Part shown: positions 18,030 through 25,889 of the stretch, in pieces
Position numbering within the stretch: position 1 is the first letter of the stretch
How the letters are laid out: the number at the start of each line of letters is the position of its first letter
Assembly (NCBI RefSeq): GCF_001854805.1
Contig: NZ_MBLO01000049.1
Location: 1-44,186, forward strand
Direction of reading: 5' to 3'
Length of the DNA stretch: 44,186 nt
From: Pseudofrankia coriaricola
GTDB lineage: Bacteria > Actinomycetota > Actinomycetes > Frankiales > Frankiaceae
The notes under the pieces: model-generated
The model's input: the letters and a program-made list of their open reading frames with translations, nothing else
What the model was told of the DNA's origin: nothing
Databases searched by the model: none
Translations under genes and position numbers: made by a program

Positions 18030-18082
18030 CCCGTCATATCGCTCAAAACGACTATTCCCCAGACATTTTCTAGTTCGGAGAA

Positions 18083-19053
18083 GACGTGCTGGACTCCGAG
18101 TGGATCTGCCGACTCATCGAGCATGGCCTGGCCCGTCCCTCGTTCGTACCCCCGGAGCCGATCCGTCAGTTGCGTGACCTGACCCGCTATCGCACCGAGA
18201 TCGTCCGGGAGCGGACCCGGGAGGCGCAGCGGCTCGAGAAGCTCCTCGAGGACGCCGGGGTCAAGCTGTCCCTGATCGTCTCCGACCTGCTCGGGGTCTC
18301 CGCCCGCGCGATGCTCGAGGCGCTGATCGCCGGCGAACGCGACGGCCAGGTGTTGGCCGAGCTCGCGCTGGGCTCCATGCGCCGCAAGCGGCCGATCCTC
18401 GCCGACGCGCTGACCGGCCACTTCGGTGAGCATCACGCGTTCCTTGCCCGCACGATGCTCGACCGCATCGACGCCTGCCGCACCACCGAGGCACGCCTCG
18501 ACGCCCAGATCGACGAACAGGTCCGGCCCTTTCGCCGTCAACTCGAACTGATCGAGACCGTGCCCGGCGCGAGCCGGCGCACCGCGCAGGTCATCCTCGC
18601 CGAGATCGGCGCCGACCCGGCACGGTTCCCCTCGCCGGCCGCGCTGGCGTCCTGGGCAGGGATGTGCCCGGGCAACAACCAGTCCGGAGCCACCGCCCGC
18701 AACGGGCCGACCCGCCACGGCGACCCCTGGCTCAAGGCCGCCCTCGGCCAGGTCGCCGTTTCCGCCGGCCGCACGAAGGCACGAAGGGGACCTACCTCGC
18801 GGCCCGGTACCGGCGGATCGCCGCCCGCCGCGGCAAGAAACGGGCACTGGTCGCTGTCGGCCACTCCGTTCTCACCTCCGTCTGGCACATGCTCACCACG
18901 GACCTGCCCTACCAGGACCTCGGCCCCGACCACTTCGTCAATCGCCTCGACGACCGGGGCAAGGCCCGCTCCGCCCGCCGACTCGTTGACCAGCTCACCC
19001 AACTCGGCTACCACGTCACCCTCCAGCCCGCCCCCGTACCGACACCTGGGTGA
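18083..19053 (+). pseudogene. IS110-A transposase, C-terminal fragment with frameshift
   Basis: Resumes the IS110-A transposase: DVLDSEWICRLIEHGLARPS (catalytic Asp region), LTRYRTEIVRERTREAQRLE, LIETVPGASRRTAQVILAE, LASWAGMCPGNNQS. At 18771-18786 the 8-mer GCACGAAG is duplicated in tandem, shifting the frame at GRTK. The expected continuation (GTYLAARYRRIAARRGKKRA...) is in another frame and runs to the stop near 19051. The duplication is a separate inactivating lesion, so this copy is dead even without the inserts. Confidence 0.9.
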
Positions 19054-19085
19054 CGAAACAGGGGACGACTCACTGGGTTTTCGAA

Positions 19086-20426
19086 TCAGTCGGCGATCGG
19101 GGTATTTCCGAGAACCGCGTACGCGGCAGGCCGGCCGTCGTCGTCGAGAGTGGTGGTCAGGCCGCCGAGAACGCAGACGGCGGGCTGGCCGGGGATGGCC
19201 TTGCCATTGCAGCGGAACTTCAGGCCGCCGGCGCCGGGAAGCTCGGTCTCCTTCATTGCCTTGATCGTCGTGGTGAGGGACGCCGGGGTGATGTCGCCCG
19301 AGATGCCCTGTGCCGCAGCTTGGAAGCCAGACATAATCATGAACATGAGCATGCTGTCCTGGAAGCTGAGGTCGATGTCCTCGCCGTAGGTCTCGGCGAC
19401 CGTGGTGTAGAGGCGCATCGACGGGCTGTCGGGACCGACCGGCGCGATTGCGCTGATGACCGTGCCGTTCAGCGTGCTGCCGGAGACGGATTTCCGGGTG
19501 GAGTCGGTGATGCACTGGGAGATGGCGCTGATCGTGCCGGTGAAGCCGACGGCCTTGAGGCCGTTTATCGCGCTGATGCAGAACGTGTCGTTGCCGATGA
19601 TGAACACCTGGTCGGAGCCGTTCGATCCGACCCGCTGCATCTGCGGGGTCATGTCGGCGGTGCCGGGCGCGACCCGGACGAGTTCGTAGCCGATGCCGGC
19701 CTTCTCGAACAGCGGCGGCGCGACCTCCTGGGCGGAGTGCAGAGCGGCGGGGACGTCGATGACGATGGCCGTGACCTTCTTGTTGCCTTTGTCCTTGGCC
19801 ACCTGGATGGGCAGGTCGATGATCGGGAAGGTCGGGTTGGCCAGGCTGAAGGTCGTTGGGCTGGCGAGTAGCTCGGGGTCGGCCGATCCGGAGAGCATCA
19901 CGGGGATCTTGGCTTCGTTCAGCGGCTCCCAGGCCGCCTCGACGACGCCGGAGGTGCCGATCAGGACGGCGGACACACCCTTCGTCACCATCTCATTGCC
20001 ACAATCGGAAGCCTTGGACAGGTCACCGAGCGTCTCACAGATGGTGATTTCGATCGGGTGACCGCCGAGGCCGCCCTTGTGCTCGTTCAGGTACTTCGCG
20101 GTGGCCTCGGCGACCCTGTTGTCGTTCGTGTGGTCGGCCGTCGGGCTGGCACCATCCGTGATGACCCCGAGCGTGACCGGCGCGCCGGTCGCCCTTTCGA
20201 CTGGGCCCAGCACCTCGGCGGTGCTCGCGGTGCCGGTCGTCGGCGCGGGTTCGTCCCGGTCACCGGATCCGCCACCGCAGGCCGAGACCAGGGCCACGCT
20301 CGCGGCAAGGACAGCGGCGCCAACCAGTCGTAATCCGGTCGGGCGGGTGCCTGGCCGCGCGGATGGGCCGGACCGAGACGGCCGGGCGTCCATCTGCCGG
20401 CCGACGGGCTTCGAGTGGTGCAACAT
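19086..20426 (-). CDS. Lipoprotein periplasmic ligand-binding protein (branched-chain amino acid type)
   Basis: 446 aa from ATG 20426, preceded by GAGGAG. The signal peptide has a hydrophobic core about residues 33-48 and a lipobox LVSAC, giving a lipidated Cys50; a GGGSG linker follows. The rest is a type I periplasmic binding fold of the Leu/Ile/Val (LivJ-like) class, with VTLGVITDGASPTADHT, GLGGHPIEITICET and VSAVLIGTSGVVEAAW. It would capture a small ligand outside the membrane for an ABC transporter, but no permease or ATPase gene is in the window. It is the last gene of the minus-strand cluster, behind a strong terminator and probably with its own promoter. Its end lies just outside IS110-A. 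Confidence 0.88.
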   Translation of the reverse strand: MLHHSKPVGRQMDARPSRSGPSARPGTRPTGLRLVGAAVLAASVALVSACGGGSGDRDEPAPTTGTASTAEVLGPVERATGAPVTLGVITDGASPTADHTNDNRVAEATAKYLNEHKGGLGGHPIEITICETLGDLSKASDCGNEMVTKGVSAVLIGTSGVVEAAWEPLNEAKIPVMLSGSADPELLASPTTFSLANPTFPIIDLPIQVAKDKGNKKVTAIVIDVPAALHSAQEVAPPLFEKAGIGYELVRVAPGTADMTPQMQRVGSNGSDQVFIIGNDTFCISAINGLKAVGFTGTISAISQCITDSTRKSVSGSTLNGTVISAIAPVGPDSPSMRLYTTVAETYGEDIDLSFQDSMLMFMIMSGFQAAAQGISGDITPASLTTTIKAMKETELPGAGGLKFRCNGKAIPGQPAVCVLGGLTTTLDDDGRPAAYAVLGNTPIAD

Positions 20427-20624
20427 ATCTCCTCGCTCTCGTCGCCTGACGTTTCTGTGACTGAGAGGTACGCCGCGTACAGTGGGCCGGAAATTCTGGC
20501 GCGTCGTACGGACCGGCTTTAATCCGTGTGCGCTAAATGTGGAAGATCGCTCTGGAGGGCAATGGAGTGAAGCTTCGCCTTCGCGCCCTCGTCGGGCCTG
20601 CGCTCGATCGGTCTGGCGCATGAA

Positions 20625-20637
20625 GTGTCATTGACAC
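20625..20637. promoter_or_regulatory. Palindromic operator candidate upstream of the lipoprotein gene
   Basis: GTGTCATTGACAC has perfect 6-bp arms around one base and lies about 200 bp upstream of the lipoprotein start, after the terminator of the preceding gene. A related sequence, AGTGTCAATGAAA then AGTGTCA, lies just upstream of the TetR gene (26711-26730). That pattern suggests a shared TetR-family operator. Confidence 0.5.
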
Positions 20638-20718
20638 CCGGCGCGGGCTTCGGAATCCTCGCCCTTGATCAAACCACGTCGAGAATGCCGCGGCTGACGG
20701 CTGTGTTCCGGCCGGTTG

Positions 20719-20756
20719 GCCGGCGTGCCCGCCTGCGAGCGGGCGGGCACGCCGGC
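20719..20756. terminator. Strong hairpin terminator
   Basis: A perfect 15-bp stem, GCCGGCGTGCCCGCC (20719-20733) with its complement at 20742-20756, encloses an 8-nt loop. It lies about 90 bp past the minus-strand stop of the 135-aa gene (20843) and separates that operon from the lipoprotein gene. There is no long T-tract, as is common in high-GC actinobacteria. Confidence 0.7.
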
Positions 20757-20842
20757 GGCTGCCACGACGGTGTCCTCGCGATCCGGCCCTGCCGGCCGCC
20801 AGCGGCGGGCTAGACGGCCTCGCGGCCGGGAGGATGCCGCGG

Positions 20843-21250
20843 CTACTTGCCCGCGGTCGAGTTCTGCGCGTCCAGCTCCTGCTGGATCCGGACGAGCTCG
20901 CGGAATCCGATCTTGTCATAGCCAGGGCGCGGCTGTACACCCCACTGGTCGCCCGAGGTCTCCGGGTTGCCCTTGACCGGCTCTCCGCCGAACGGCGGGC
21001 TGTTGATGGGGTACGAGTCCTCGCAGGTCTGCTCCGGGTCGGAGTACTGCACCTTGGTGAGACCGTCGCAGATCTCCTGGATCGATAGTGTCGGCCAGCC
21101 AAGCCAGATCAGGGTGAACGGCGTAACCAGCGCCCCCTCGATCACGAGCCCGATCAGGAGCACCCAGCACACGCGCCGAATGACGGTGTGCATGCGGGAA
21201 TGTTCCGCCGACGTGCCGAGGGGGAGGTCCTTAGCCTCAGTCTTGCTCAC
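20843..21250 (-). CDS. Membrane-anchored protein of unknown function (135 aa)
   Basis: GTG start at 21250 behind AAGGAG. One N-terminal membrane helix (about residues 26-50, VCWVLLIGLVIEGALVTPFT...) is followed by a probable extracytoplasmic domain of about 85 residues with two cysteines (EICDG, QTCED) and many prolines and glycines. I do not recognise the family. It is the last gene of a run with a polytopic membrane protein, a 39-aa membrane peptide and a NorQ-like ATPase, so it may be a subunit of the same membrane complex. The terminator at 20719-20756 ends the run. Confidence 0.75.
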   Translation of the reverse strand: MSKTEAKDLPLGTSAEHSRMHTVIRRVCWVLLIGLVIEGALVTPFTLIWLGWPTLSIQEICDGLTKVQYSDPEQTCEDSYPINSPPFGGEPVKGNPETSGDQWGVQPRPGYDKIGFRELVRIQQELDAQNSTAGK

Positions 21251-21286
21251 GGATTGCTCCTTCGGCCGGCCACGGCCGGCCCATAC

Positions 21287-22042
21287 TCAGTCGGAGAAGA
21301 TCTCGCGATTGACGGTATGTAGATAAGGGATGGCCAGGAATGGCGTGATATAGAAGATGTCGAACAGCCACCAGCCGATCACCGGGAGCAGAACGCCCGA
21401 GAACCGGAGGTCGGCGTACATCGTCATGTTGAACACGTAGCCGACCCAGATGACCACGCCGAACCAGCAGGTGATGATCATCCACTGGTGGCCCCAGCGC
21501 TTCATCTGCAGCAGGCCGATGCACGCCGCCATCCGCATGGGGAAGACGGTCAGCACGCAGGCGATCTCCCAGGCCTTCTCTCCTGGCGCGCTGGCTCCGC
21601 CCAGCCCGAGTTCGTTGTAGTGCCAGAAGTAACCGGCGTCGAAGATGCTGCCCCAGCCCATCATGAACGTCCGGTAGATCAGCGCATGGTTGGCCATCAG
21701 GTCCAACGCCCAGCCGAAGCTGTTGATCGCGGCGTCGAGGAAGACCATGTAGCCGATCAACGTGACGATCATCGGACGAACGGTGAGACCGGCGCGCGAG
21801 GCCTTGCGCAGCAGCGCCAGGCCTCGGAAGAACAGTGGCAGGCCGATGATGCCCGGCAGCGTCATCCCCATCAGCACGGTGCCCGCGATGAGCCATTTGT
21901 CGGCTTGGCGTTGGGCCTTCCGGCTCTCCTCGAGATGGTCCTCGTAGGAGACCGAGCTGTCGGGGCCGGCTTCGATCGCCGCGCCGTTCGCCGCGCCGGC
22001 CAGCGCCGGCGTCGGCGGGCGCTTCATCAAAGGAAGTCTCAC
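21287..22042 (-). CDS. Polytopic membrane protein of unknown function (251 aa)
   Basis: GTG start at 22042, six bases after the stop of the 39-aa gene, whose stop overlaps the AGGAG ribosome site. A cytoplasmic-looking N-terminal arm (about 1-48) is followed by five or six hydrophobic segments near residues 50-72, 91-107, 110-128, 159-177, 188-206 and 216-240. Possible metal ligands within or next to the helices are His119, Asp135, His141, Glu144 (FWHYNEL), His185 and His242. The family is not recognised. Being coupled to NorQ/NorD-like genes, which in known systems mature metal enzymes, it is my best candidate for the catalytic subunit of a membrane metalloenzyme. That role is inference. Confidence 0.75.
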   Translation of the reverse strand: MRLPLMKRPPTPALAGAANGAAIEAGPDSSVSYEDHLEESRKAQRQADKWLIAGTVLMGMTLPGIIGLPLFFRGLALLRKASRAGLTVRPMIVTLIGYMVFLDAAINSFGWALDLMANHALIYRTFMMGWGSIFDAGYFWHYNELGLGGASAPGEKAWEIACVLTVFPMRMAACIGLLQMKRWGHQWMIITCWFGVVIWVGYVFNMTMYADLRFSGVLLPVIGWWLFDIFYITPFLAIPYLHTVNREIFSD

Positions 22043-22048
22043 GGTCTC

Positions 22049-22168
22049 CTACCAGTTCCTCTGCGAGTACATGTAGAGCTGGACGCCGATGATCGCGGCC
22101 AGGTATCCGTAGATGGCGATCTGGAAGACCATCAGGGCTCGTCGCCGCTGTCGGTCGCGTACGTCCAT
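22049..22168 (-). CDS. 39-aa single-span membrane peptide
   Basis: ATG at 22168, 23 nt after the ATPase stop; TAG at 22049. A basic N terminus (DRQRRRR-like) precedes one membrane helix (MVFQIAIYGYLAAIIGVQL) and a short polar end (YSQRNW). This is the architecture of a small accessory subunit of a membrane complex. Tight spacing to genes on both sides, with the ribosome site of the next gene overlapping its stop, supports translation. No family recognised. Confidence 0.72.
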   Translation of the reverse strand: MDVRDRQRRRALMVFQIAIYGYLAAIIGVQLYMYSQRNW

Positions 22169-22191
22169 GGCGAATGCCTCCAGGTATGTGG

Positions 22192-22986
22192 TCAGGCCGG
22201 GACGCCGGCCGGTAGCAGGCAGGCTGCCGCGACCTCCCGCAGGCCTTCGGTGACGGCCCCGTCGGTGCTCAGCGGCGCGAGAATGCTCGCCTCGGCGGCG
22301 GCCTTCTCGTCCGTTCCGGCGGCGATGAGCTGCGCCGCGGTCACGAGCGTTCGGGTCGAGGGCGGCTCGAAATGAAACACGGACTCGGCCGTACGGATGG
22401 TGGTCGCGCAGCGGACCAGCCGACTCGCGACTTCTGCGGTGACACCCGACTCGGCCACGACGACCTCAGCCTCGCGATCGGGTGGCAGATAGCTCATCGG
22501 GAGCGTGACGAAACGCTGTCGGAAGGACGGCTTTAGATCCTTCAGGGAACTGCGGTAGGCCGGGTTGTAGGAGCACACCAGCATGAAGGTGTCGGGTGCC
22601 TCCACCACCTCGCCGGACCGGTCAAGATACAGAGTGCGCCGGTGGTCCGTGAGCGAGTGGAGGACCGCCAGCGAGTCGTGGCGGGCCTCGACCACCTCGT
22701 CGAGGTAGCAGATCGCGCCGTCCTTGACCGCCCTGGTGAGTGGGCCGTCGGTCCAGACGACATCGCCGCCCAGGACGACGAACCGGCCGACCAGGTCGGC
22801 ACTGGTGAGGTCGTCGTGGCAGCTGATGGTGACGACGGGACGGTCCAGCCGGGCGCCCATGTGCTCGACGAGCCGGGTCTTGCCGCAACCTGTCGGCCCC
22901 GTGAGCATCACCGGCAGGCGCCTGCTGAATGCGTGCTCGAAAAGCGTCACCTCACTACCAATGGCCTGGTAGTCGTGGGCGGCCAT
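22192..22986 (-). CDS. NorQ/CbbQ-like AAA+ ATPase
   Basis: 264 aa, ATG at 22986. A MoxR-class AAA+ protein of the CbbQ/NirQ/NorQ group: Walker A GPTGCGKT (residues 30-37), Walker B AICYLDEVVE (Asp96, Glu97), and a sensor-like VCSYNPAYRSS. Length matches the family (about 260-270). In characterised systems such ATPases form rings and, with a VWA partner, remodel or load metal into a client enzyme (NorB, Rubisco). The VWA partner is encoded just upstream (24235-25767), now separated by an IS630 insertion. The client is probably one of the membrane proteins downstream. Confidence 0.93.
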   Translation of the reverse strand: MAAHDYQAIGSEVTLFEHAFSRRLPVMLTGPTGCGKTRLVEHMGARLDRPVVTISCHDDLTSADLVGRFVVLGGDVVWTDGPLTRAVKDGAICYLDEVVEARHDSLAVLHSLTDHRRTLYLDRSGEVVEAPDTFMLVCSYNPAYRSSLKDLKPSFRQRFVTLPMSYLPPDREAEVVVAESGVTAEVASRLVRCATTIRTAESVFHFEPPSTRTLVTAAQLIAAGTDEKAAAEASILAPLSTDGAVTEGLREVAAACLLPAGVPA

Positions 22987-23064
22987 CTGACCTCCGAAAA
23001 GATGTGAAAATAGGCGACCGGCGGCCGCGGAAAAATGTGGAATGAATGGCCGGGCGTGAGTCTA

Positions 23065-24235
23065 GTGTCATGTGATTCTGTGTCCTTTACATCCTCCGGC
23101 CTTCGACTGGAGTGATCTTGTGGAGTTGGGTGCTGAACAGCGGGCCGAACTGGTGGCACTGGTCAACAGTCGGGACGTTGTGGCGAACGTGGCGACGCGG
23201 GTGCGGATCGTGCTGCGGCACGCCGACGGGCTGGCGAAGCGGCGGATCGTGGAGTTGGCGGGGGTGTCGCGGCCGACGGTGGATCTGTGGCTTCGCCGCT
23301 ACGAGACCGACGGGGTAGCCGGCCTGGTCGACCGGCCGCGGGGAGCCGGGTGTGAGCAGGTGCCCGCCTCGGTGCGGGCGCGGATCGTGGCGCTGACCCG
23401 GGCCACGCCGCCGGCGGAAACCGGGCTTTCGCACTGGTCGAGCCGCGAGTTGGCCACGTACGTCAGCCGGACCGGCGGTGTCCGCGTGTCCTGGCACTAC
23501 GTCGCGAAGGTCTGGCGCGCCGAAGGGCTGCGCCCGCACCGACAAGGCACGTTCGAGCTGTCCCGCGACCCGGAGTTCGCCACCAAGGTCGCCGACATCG
23601 TCGGGCTCTACCTCGACCCGCCCGGCGGGGCGGTCGTGCTCTGCGTGGACGAGAAGACCCAGGTCCAAGCCCTCGACCGCACCCAGCCGCTGCTGCCGAT
23701 CAGCTTCGGGCGCACTGAGAAACGCACCCACGACTACGTCCGTCACGGCACGACGAACCTGTTCGCCGCCCTGGACGCCGCCACCGGCCAGGTCTACGGG
23801 GAGTGCCGCCCAGTCCGTGACGGCGCCGCGTTCCTTGCCTTCCTGACCAAGGCGGTCGCCCCGCACGCCGGCCGCGAGATCCACATCGTCCTGGACAACC
23901 TCTCGACCCACACCACCCCGGACGTGAACGCCTGGCTCGAGGCCAACCCGCACGTCCACTTCCACTTCACCCCGGTCGGCTCGTCCTGGATCAACCAGAT
24001 CGAGATCTGGTTCGGGATCATCACCCGGCAGGCGATCCGCCGCGGCACCTTCCCGTCCGTCCACGCCCTGACCCGCCAGATCCGCGACTACATCACCCAC
24101 TGGAACACCGACGCCGAACCGTTCACCTGGACCGCCACCGCCGACGAGATCCTTGCCAAGGTCCGTCTCACCCAGACCAGCATCCGGAAACTCGTCGCCA
24201 ACAACCGACGGTAAGCAAACAGAATCACGAGACAC
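23065..24235 (+). mobile_element. IS630-family element, complete
   Basis: Imperfect inverted ends begin GTGTC (23065) and end GACAC (24235), flanked by TA at 23063-23064 and 24236-24237, the classic IS630 target duplication. Including TA, 18 of the terminal 20 bases match. It holds one intact transposase gene. It sits exactly on the TAG stop of the VWA gene, leaving the stop intact, and separates that gene from the ATPase gene that would otherwise follow directly. Confidence 0.93.
23120..24214 (+). CDS. IS630-family transposase
   Basis: About 364 aa from GTG 23120, chosen because GGAG lies 7 nt upstream; the frame is open back to 23072, inside the inverted repeat. An N-terminal helix-turn-helix pair (RRIVELAGVSRPTVDLWLRRY) precedes a DDE domain with Asp in CVDEKTQVQA, Asp in IVLDNLSTHT and Glu in INQIEIWFG. 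It cuts and pastes the element at TA dinucleotides. The gene is undamaged and the ends are well preserved, so recent activity is likely. Confidence 0.94.
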   Translation: MELGAEQRAELVALVNSRDVVANVATRVRIVLRHADGLAKRRIVELAGVSRPTVDLWLRRYETDGVAGLVDRPRGAGCEQVPASVRARIVALTRATPPAETGLSHWSSRELATYVSRTGGVRVSWHYVAKVWRAEGLRPHRQGTFELSRDPEFATKVADIVGLYLDPPGGAVVLCVDEKTQVQALDRTQPLLPISFGRTEKRTHDYVRHGTTNLFAALDAATGQVYGECRPVRDGAAFLAFLTKAVAPHAGREIHIVLDNLSTHTTPDVNAWLEANPHVHFHFTPVGSSWINQIEIWFGIITRQAIRRGTFPSVHALTRQIRDYITHWNTDAEPFTWTATADEILAKVRLTQTSIRKLVANNRR

Positions 24236-25767
24236 TAGGCGGCGACCAGTTCGCGGTGAACGTGCGCCAGTGCCCGGGGGAGTTCTTCCACCCGGAGAAT
24301 CCGCCGCGAACGGCGGGGTCCGAATACCTCTGGCAGCGGGTCCACCCGCGTGCGCCCGACGCCGAGGTAGTACACCGAGACCCCCGCCTCCTCGGCTTCC
24401 TCGACCGCGTGGGCGACGTCGGCCCACGCGTACCGGCCCTCGTATCCCTCATCGGACATCAGGCCGTCGCCGATCACGATCAGCAGGCGCCGTTCGGAGG
24501 GCTGCGCGAGCAGCCGGTTCGTCAGGTGTCTTAGTGGGGCTCCGAGCCTCGTGTAGCCGCCGGCGACCAGGCCGAGGCCACTGGGCGCGACGAACCGGCG
24601 GTCGGTGAAGTCCTTGAGACAGCGGACCTCGACCCGGTGACGAGTGCTGCCCGAGAACACGAAGACGCCGTGGCGTTCGCAGGCCTGCACCATCGCCGCG
24701 GACAGCGCATCGGCGCAGGCGAGTTCCAGCCGGAACACCAGCCCGTGTTGGGCACCCATAGACGAACTGCCGTCGAGGAGCAGCGCGGTGCTGACGTCCC
24801 GCTGACCGGGCCGTAGGTCCCGAAACACTCGCCCCGCGGAGGCGTCGCCCGCGGCTGTGGCGACGTGATGGGAGACATAGGCATCGATGTCGAGGTCCGA
24901 GCCGTCTTCCAACCGGTTCCTAAGGGCGCGGTGGGTGTGTTCCTCAAACCAGCGCCGTACGTCCGCGGGGGCGTGAATCGCCTGCGCGGGTCGGGCCGGG
25001 TGCCGGCGCTCGAGAACGGCGACGTGATCGGGTAGAAACTGCTGTGTCCAGAAATTCCACTCTGGATAGGGAACGCCAACCCGAGCGTCCGGACGGACCT
25101 CGACGTCCTCCTCCTCCGGCCTGCTCGGCGGTGGGATGTTGGGATTCTTGAGGCCTCCCTCCCCTCCCACCGGAATGGCGTAGAACCGGTAGGAGTCCTT
25201 GCGCCTGGTACTCCACGGCACCCTGCCGTACCGGCGCCGAGCGGAGACGGCCAGACCGTTGGGCACCACGGCGTCCATCGAGAGTTGACCGAGTAGCGGA
25301 TGTGGGGTCAACTCATGGTGGGACCTGGCCAGGTTCACCGCGCACCTGAGAATGGTCGGGCCGTCGAGCCCACCGTGGAGGACCTCGAGATCGGGAAGAA
25401 CGCGTCGCAGTTCGGGCATCAGCCCCGGCCAGTGGGCGCTGACCCAGCCCATCGCGACCCCACCCTCCACGAGGGCCAATGCCCTGAGCTCTCGCGGCGC
25501 GAGCTTGTGAAGTAGGTAGCCGGCGATACGGTCCTTGGACGGAGAACACTGCAGCGCGACGCCGCAGGTCAGCGTCCGGACCGTCCAGCCGCGCGAGGGA
25601 GCCGGATGAGGGACGTTCACGACAGAGCGGCCTGAACCCAGCCCGAAGGTCCGGCGTTCACCGGAGACAAGCCGCGCCCCCTGGCGACGCCCTTCGGAGA
25701 ATGCGACGGCAGCCAGCGAACATCTTTGCTCCACCCATAACGCCGAGCCGCTGGCGGGCTCGGTCAT
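24235..25767 (-). CDS. NorD/CbbO-like von Willebrand factor A domain protein
   Basis: 510 aa, ATG at 25767 overlapping the 41-aa gene's stop (ATGA). The N-terminal 300 residues have no obvious motif. The C-terminal VWA domain carries the MIDAS sequence LLLDGSSSMG (Asp332), then GGYTRLGAPLRH and LIVIGDGLMSDEG, which supply further metal-ion ligands. Proteins of this type bind the NorQ/CbbQ ring and recruit it to a client enzyme. The stop codon is the IS630 target site, so the protein is unchanged but transcription into the ATPase gene may be affected. Confidence 0.9.
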   Translation of the reverse strand: MTEPASGSALWVEQRCSLAAVAFSEGRRQGARLVSGERRTFGLGSGRSVVNVPHPAPSRGWTVRTLTCGVALQCSPSKDRIAGYLLHKLAPRELRALALVEGGVAMGWVSAHWPGLMPELRRVLPDLEVLHGGLDGPTILRCAVNLARSHHELTPHPLLGQLSMDAVVPNGLAVSARRRYGRVPWSTRRKDSYRFYAIPVGGEGGLKNPNIPPPSRPEEEDVEVRPDARVGVPYPEWNFWTQQFLPDHVAVLERRHPARPAQAIHAPADVRRWFEEHTHRALRNRLEDGSDLDIDAYVSHHVATAAGDASAGRVFRDLRPGQRDVSTALLLDGSSSMGAQHGLVFRLELACADALSAAMVQACERHGVFVFSGSTRHRVEVRCLKDFTDRRFVAPSGLGLVAGGYTRLGAPLRHLTNRLLAQPSERRLLIVIGDGLMSDEGYEGRYAWADVAHAVEEAEEAGVSVYYLGVGRTRVDPLPEVFGPRRSRRILRVEELPRALAHVHRELVAA

Positions 25768-25889
25768 TGCCGGCTACCCACAGGCCAGAACTGGTGGGCC
25801 ATCGGCCTGCCAACGGATCGCGGCCGCGAGTGAATTTCCGTCGGTAACGATCGGTCAGGCAGGCGGTGGCCGTCGTACGGAATGTCCAT
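25764..25889 (-). CDS. 41-aa peptide of unknown function
   Basis: ATG at 25889 overlaps the 32-aa gene's TGA (TGATG), and its own TGA overlaps the VWA start (ATGA). It is polar and Arg/Pro-rich (MDIPYDGHRLPDRSLPTE...), with no membrane span. Coupling on both sides supports translation, but it could instead be a leader whose main role is ribosome hand-over. No family recognised. Confidence 0.55.
   Translation of the reverse strand: MDIPYDGHRLPDRSLPTEIHSRPRSVGRPMAHQFWPVGSRQ

Larger units (their letters stand above)
1407..18082 (+). mobile_element. Element 1: two-gene tyrosine-recombinase transposon
   Basis: A Tn554-like element with adjacent tnpA-like and tnpB-like tyrosine recombinase genes, no tnpC and no recognisable cargo. 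Its left end reads GACCCGTTGACCGAAC and its right end TTCGGAGAA. Element 2 (12926-17747) has the matching ends GTCCCGTTGACCGAAC and TTCGGTTAA, which defines the boundaries for both. It sits between codons of the KTD/VLD motif of IS110-A without a target duplication. Both its genes are interrupted by later insertions (2611-10574 and 12926-17747), so it is defective now. Without those inserts it would be about 3.9 kb. Confidence 0.85.
631..19070 (+). mobile_element. IS110-family element A, outermost shell of the nested tower
   Basis: This is the oldest recognisable element of the tower. Its transposase gene starts at 868, is broken twice, and resumes at 18083. Outer limits are approximate because IS110 elements lack clear inverted repeats: the left end lies somewhere before 868 and the right end between 19053 and the next gene at 19086. 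Everything from 1407 to 18082 was inserted into it later, and 1068-1306 is a separate small insertion. Confidence 0.7.

Noticed and set aside
20843-22042. Membrane proteins as particulate methane/ammonia monooxygenase subunits
   Set aside because: No PmoA, PmoB or PmoC sequence motifs could be recognised; only hydrophobicity and size are comparable.
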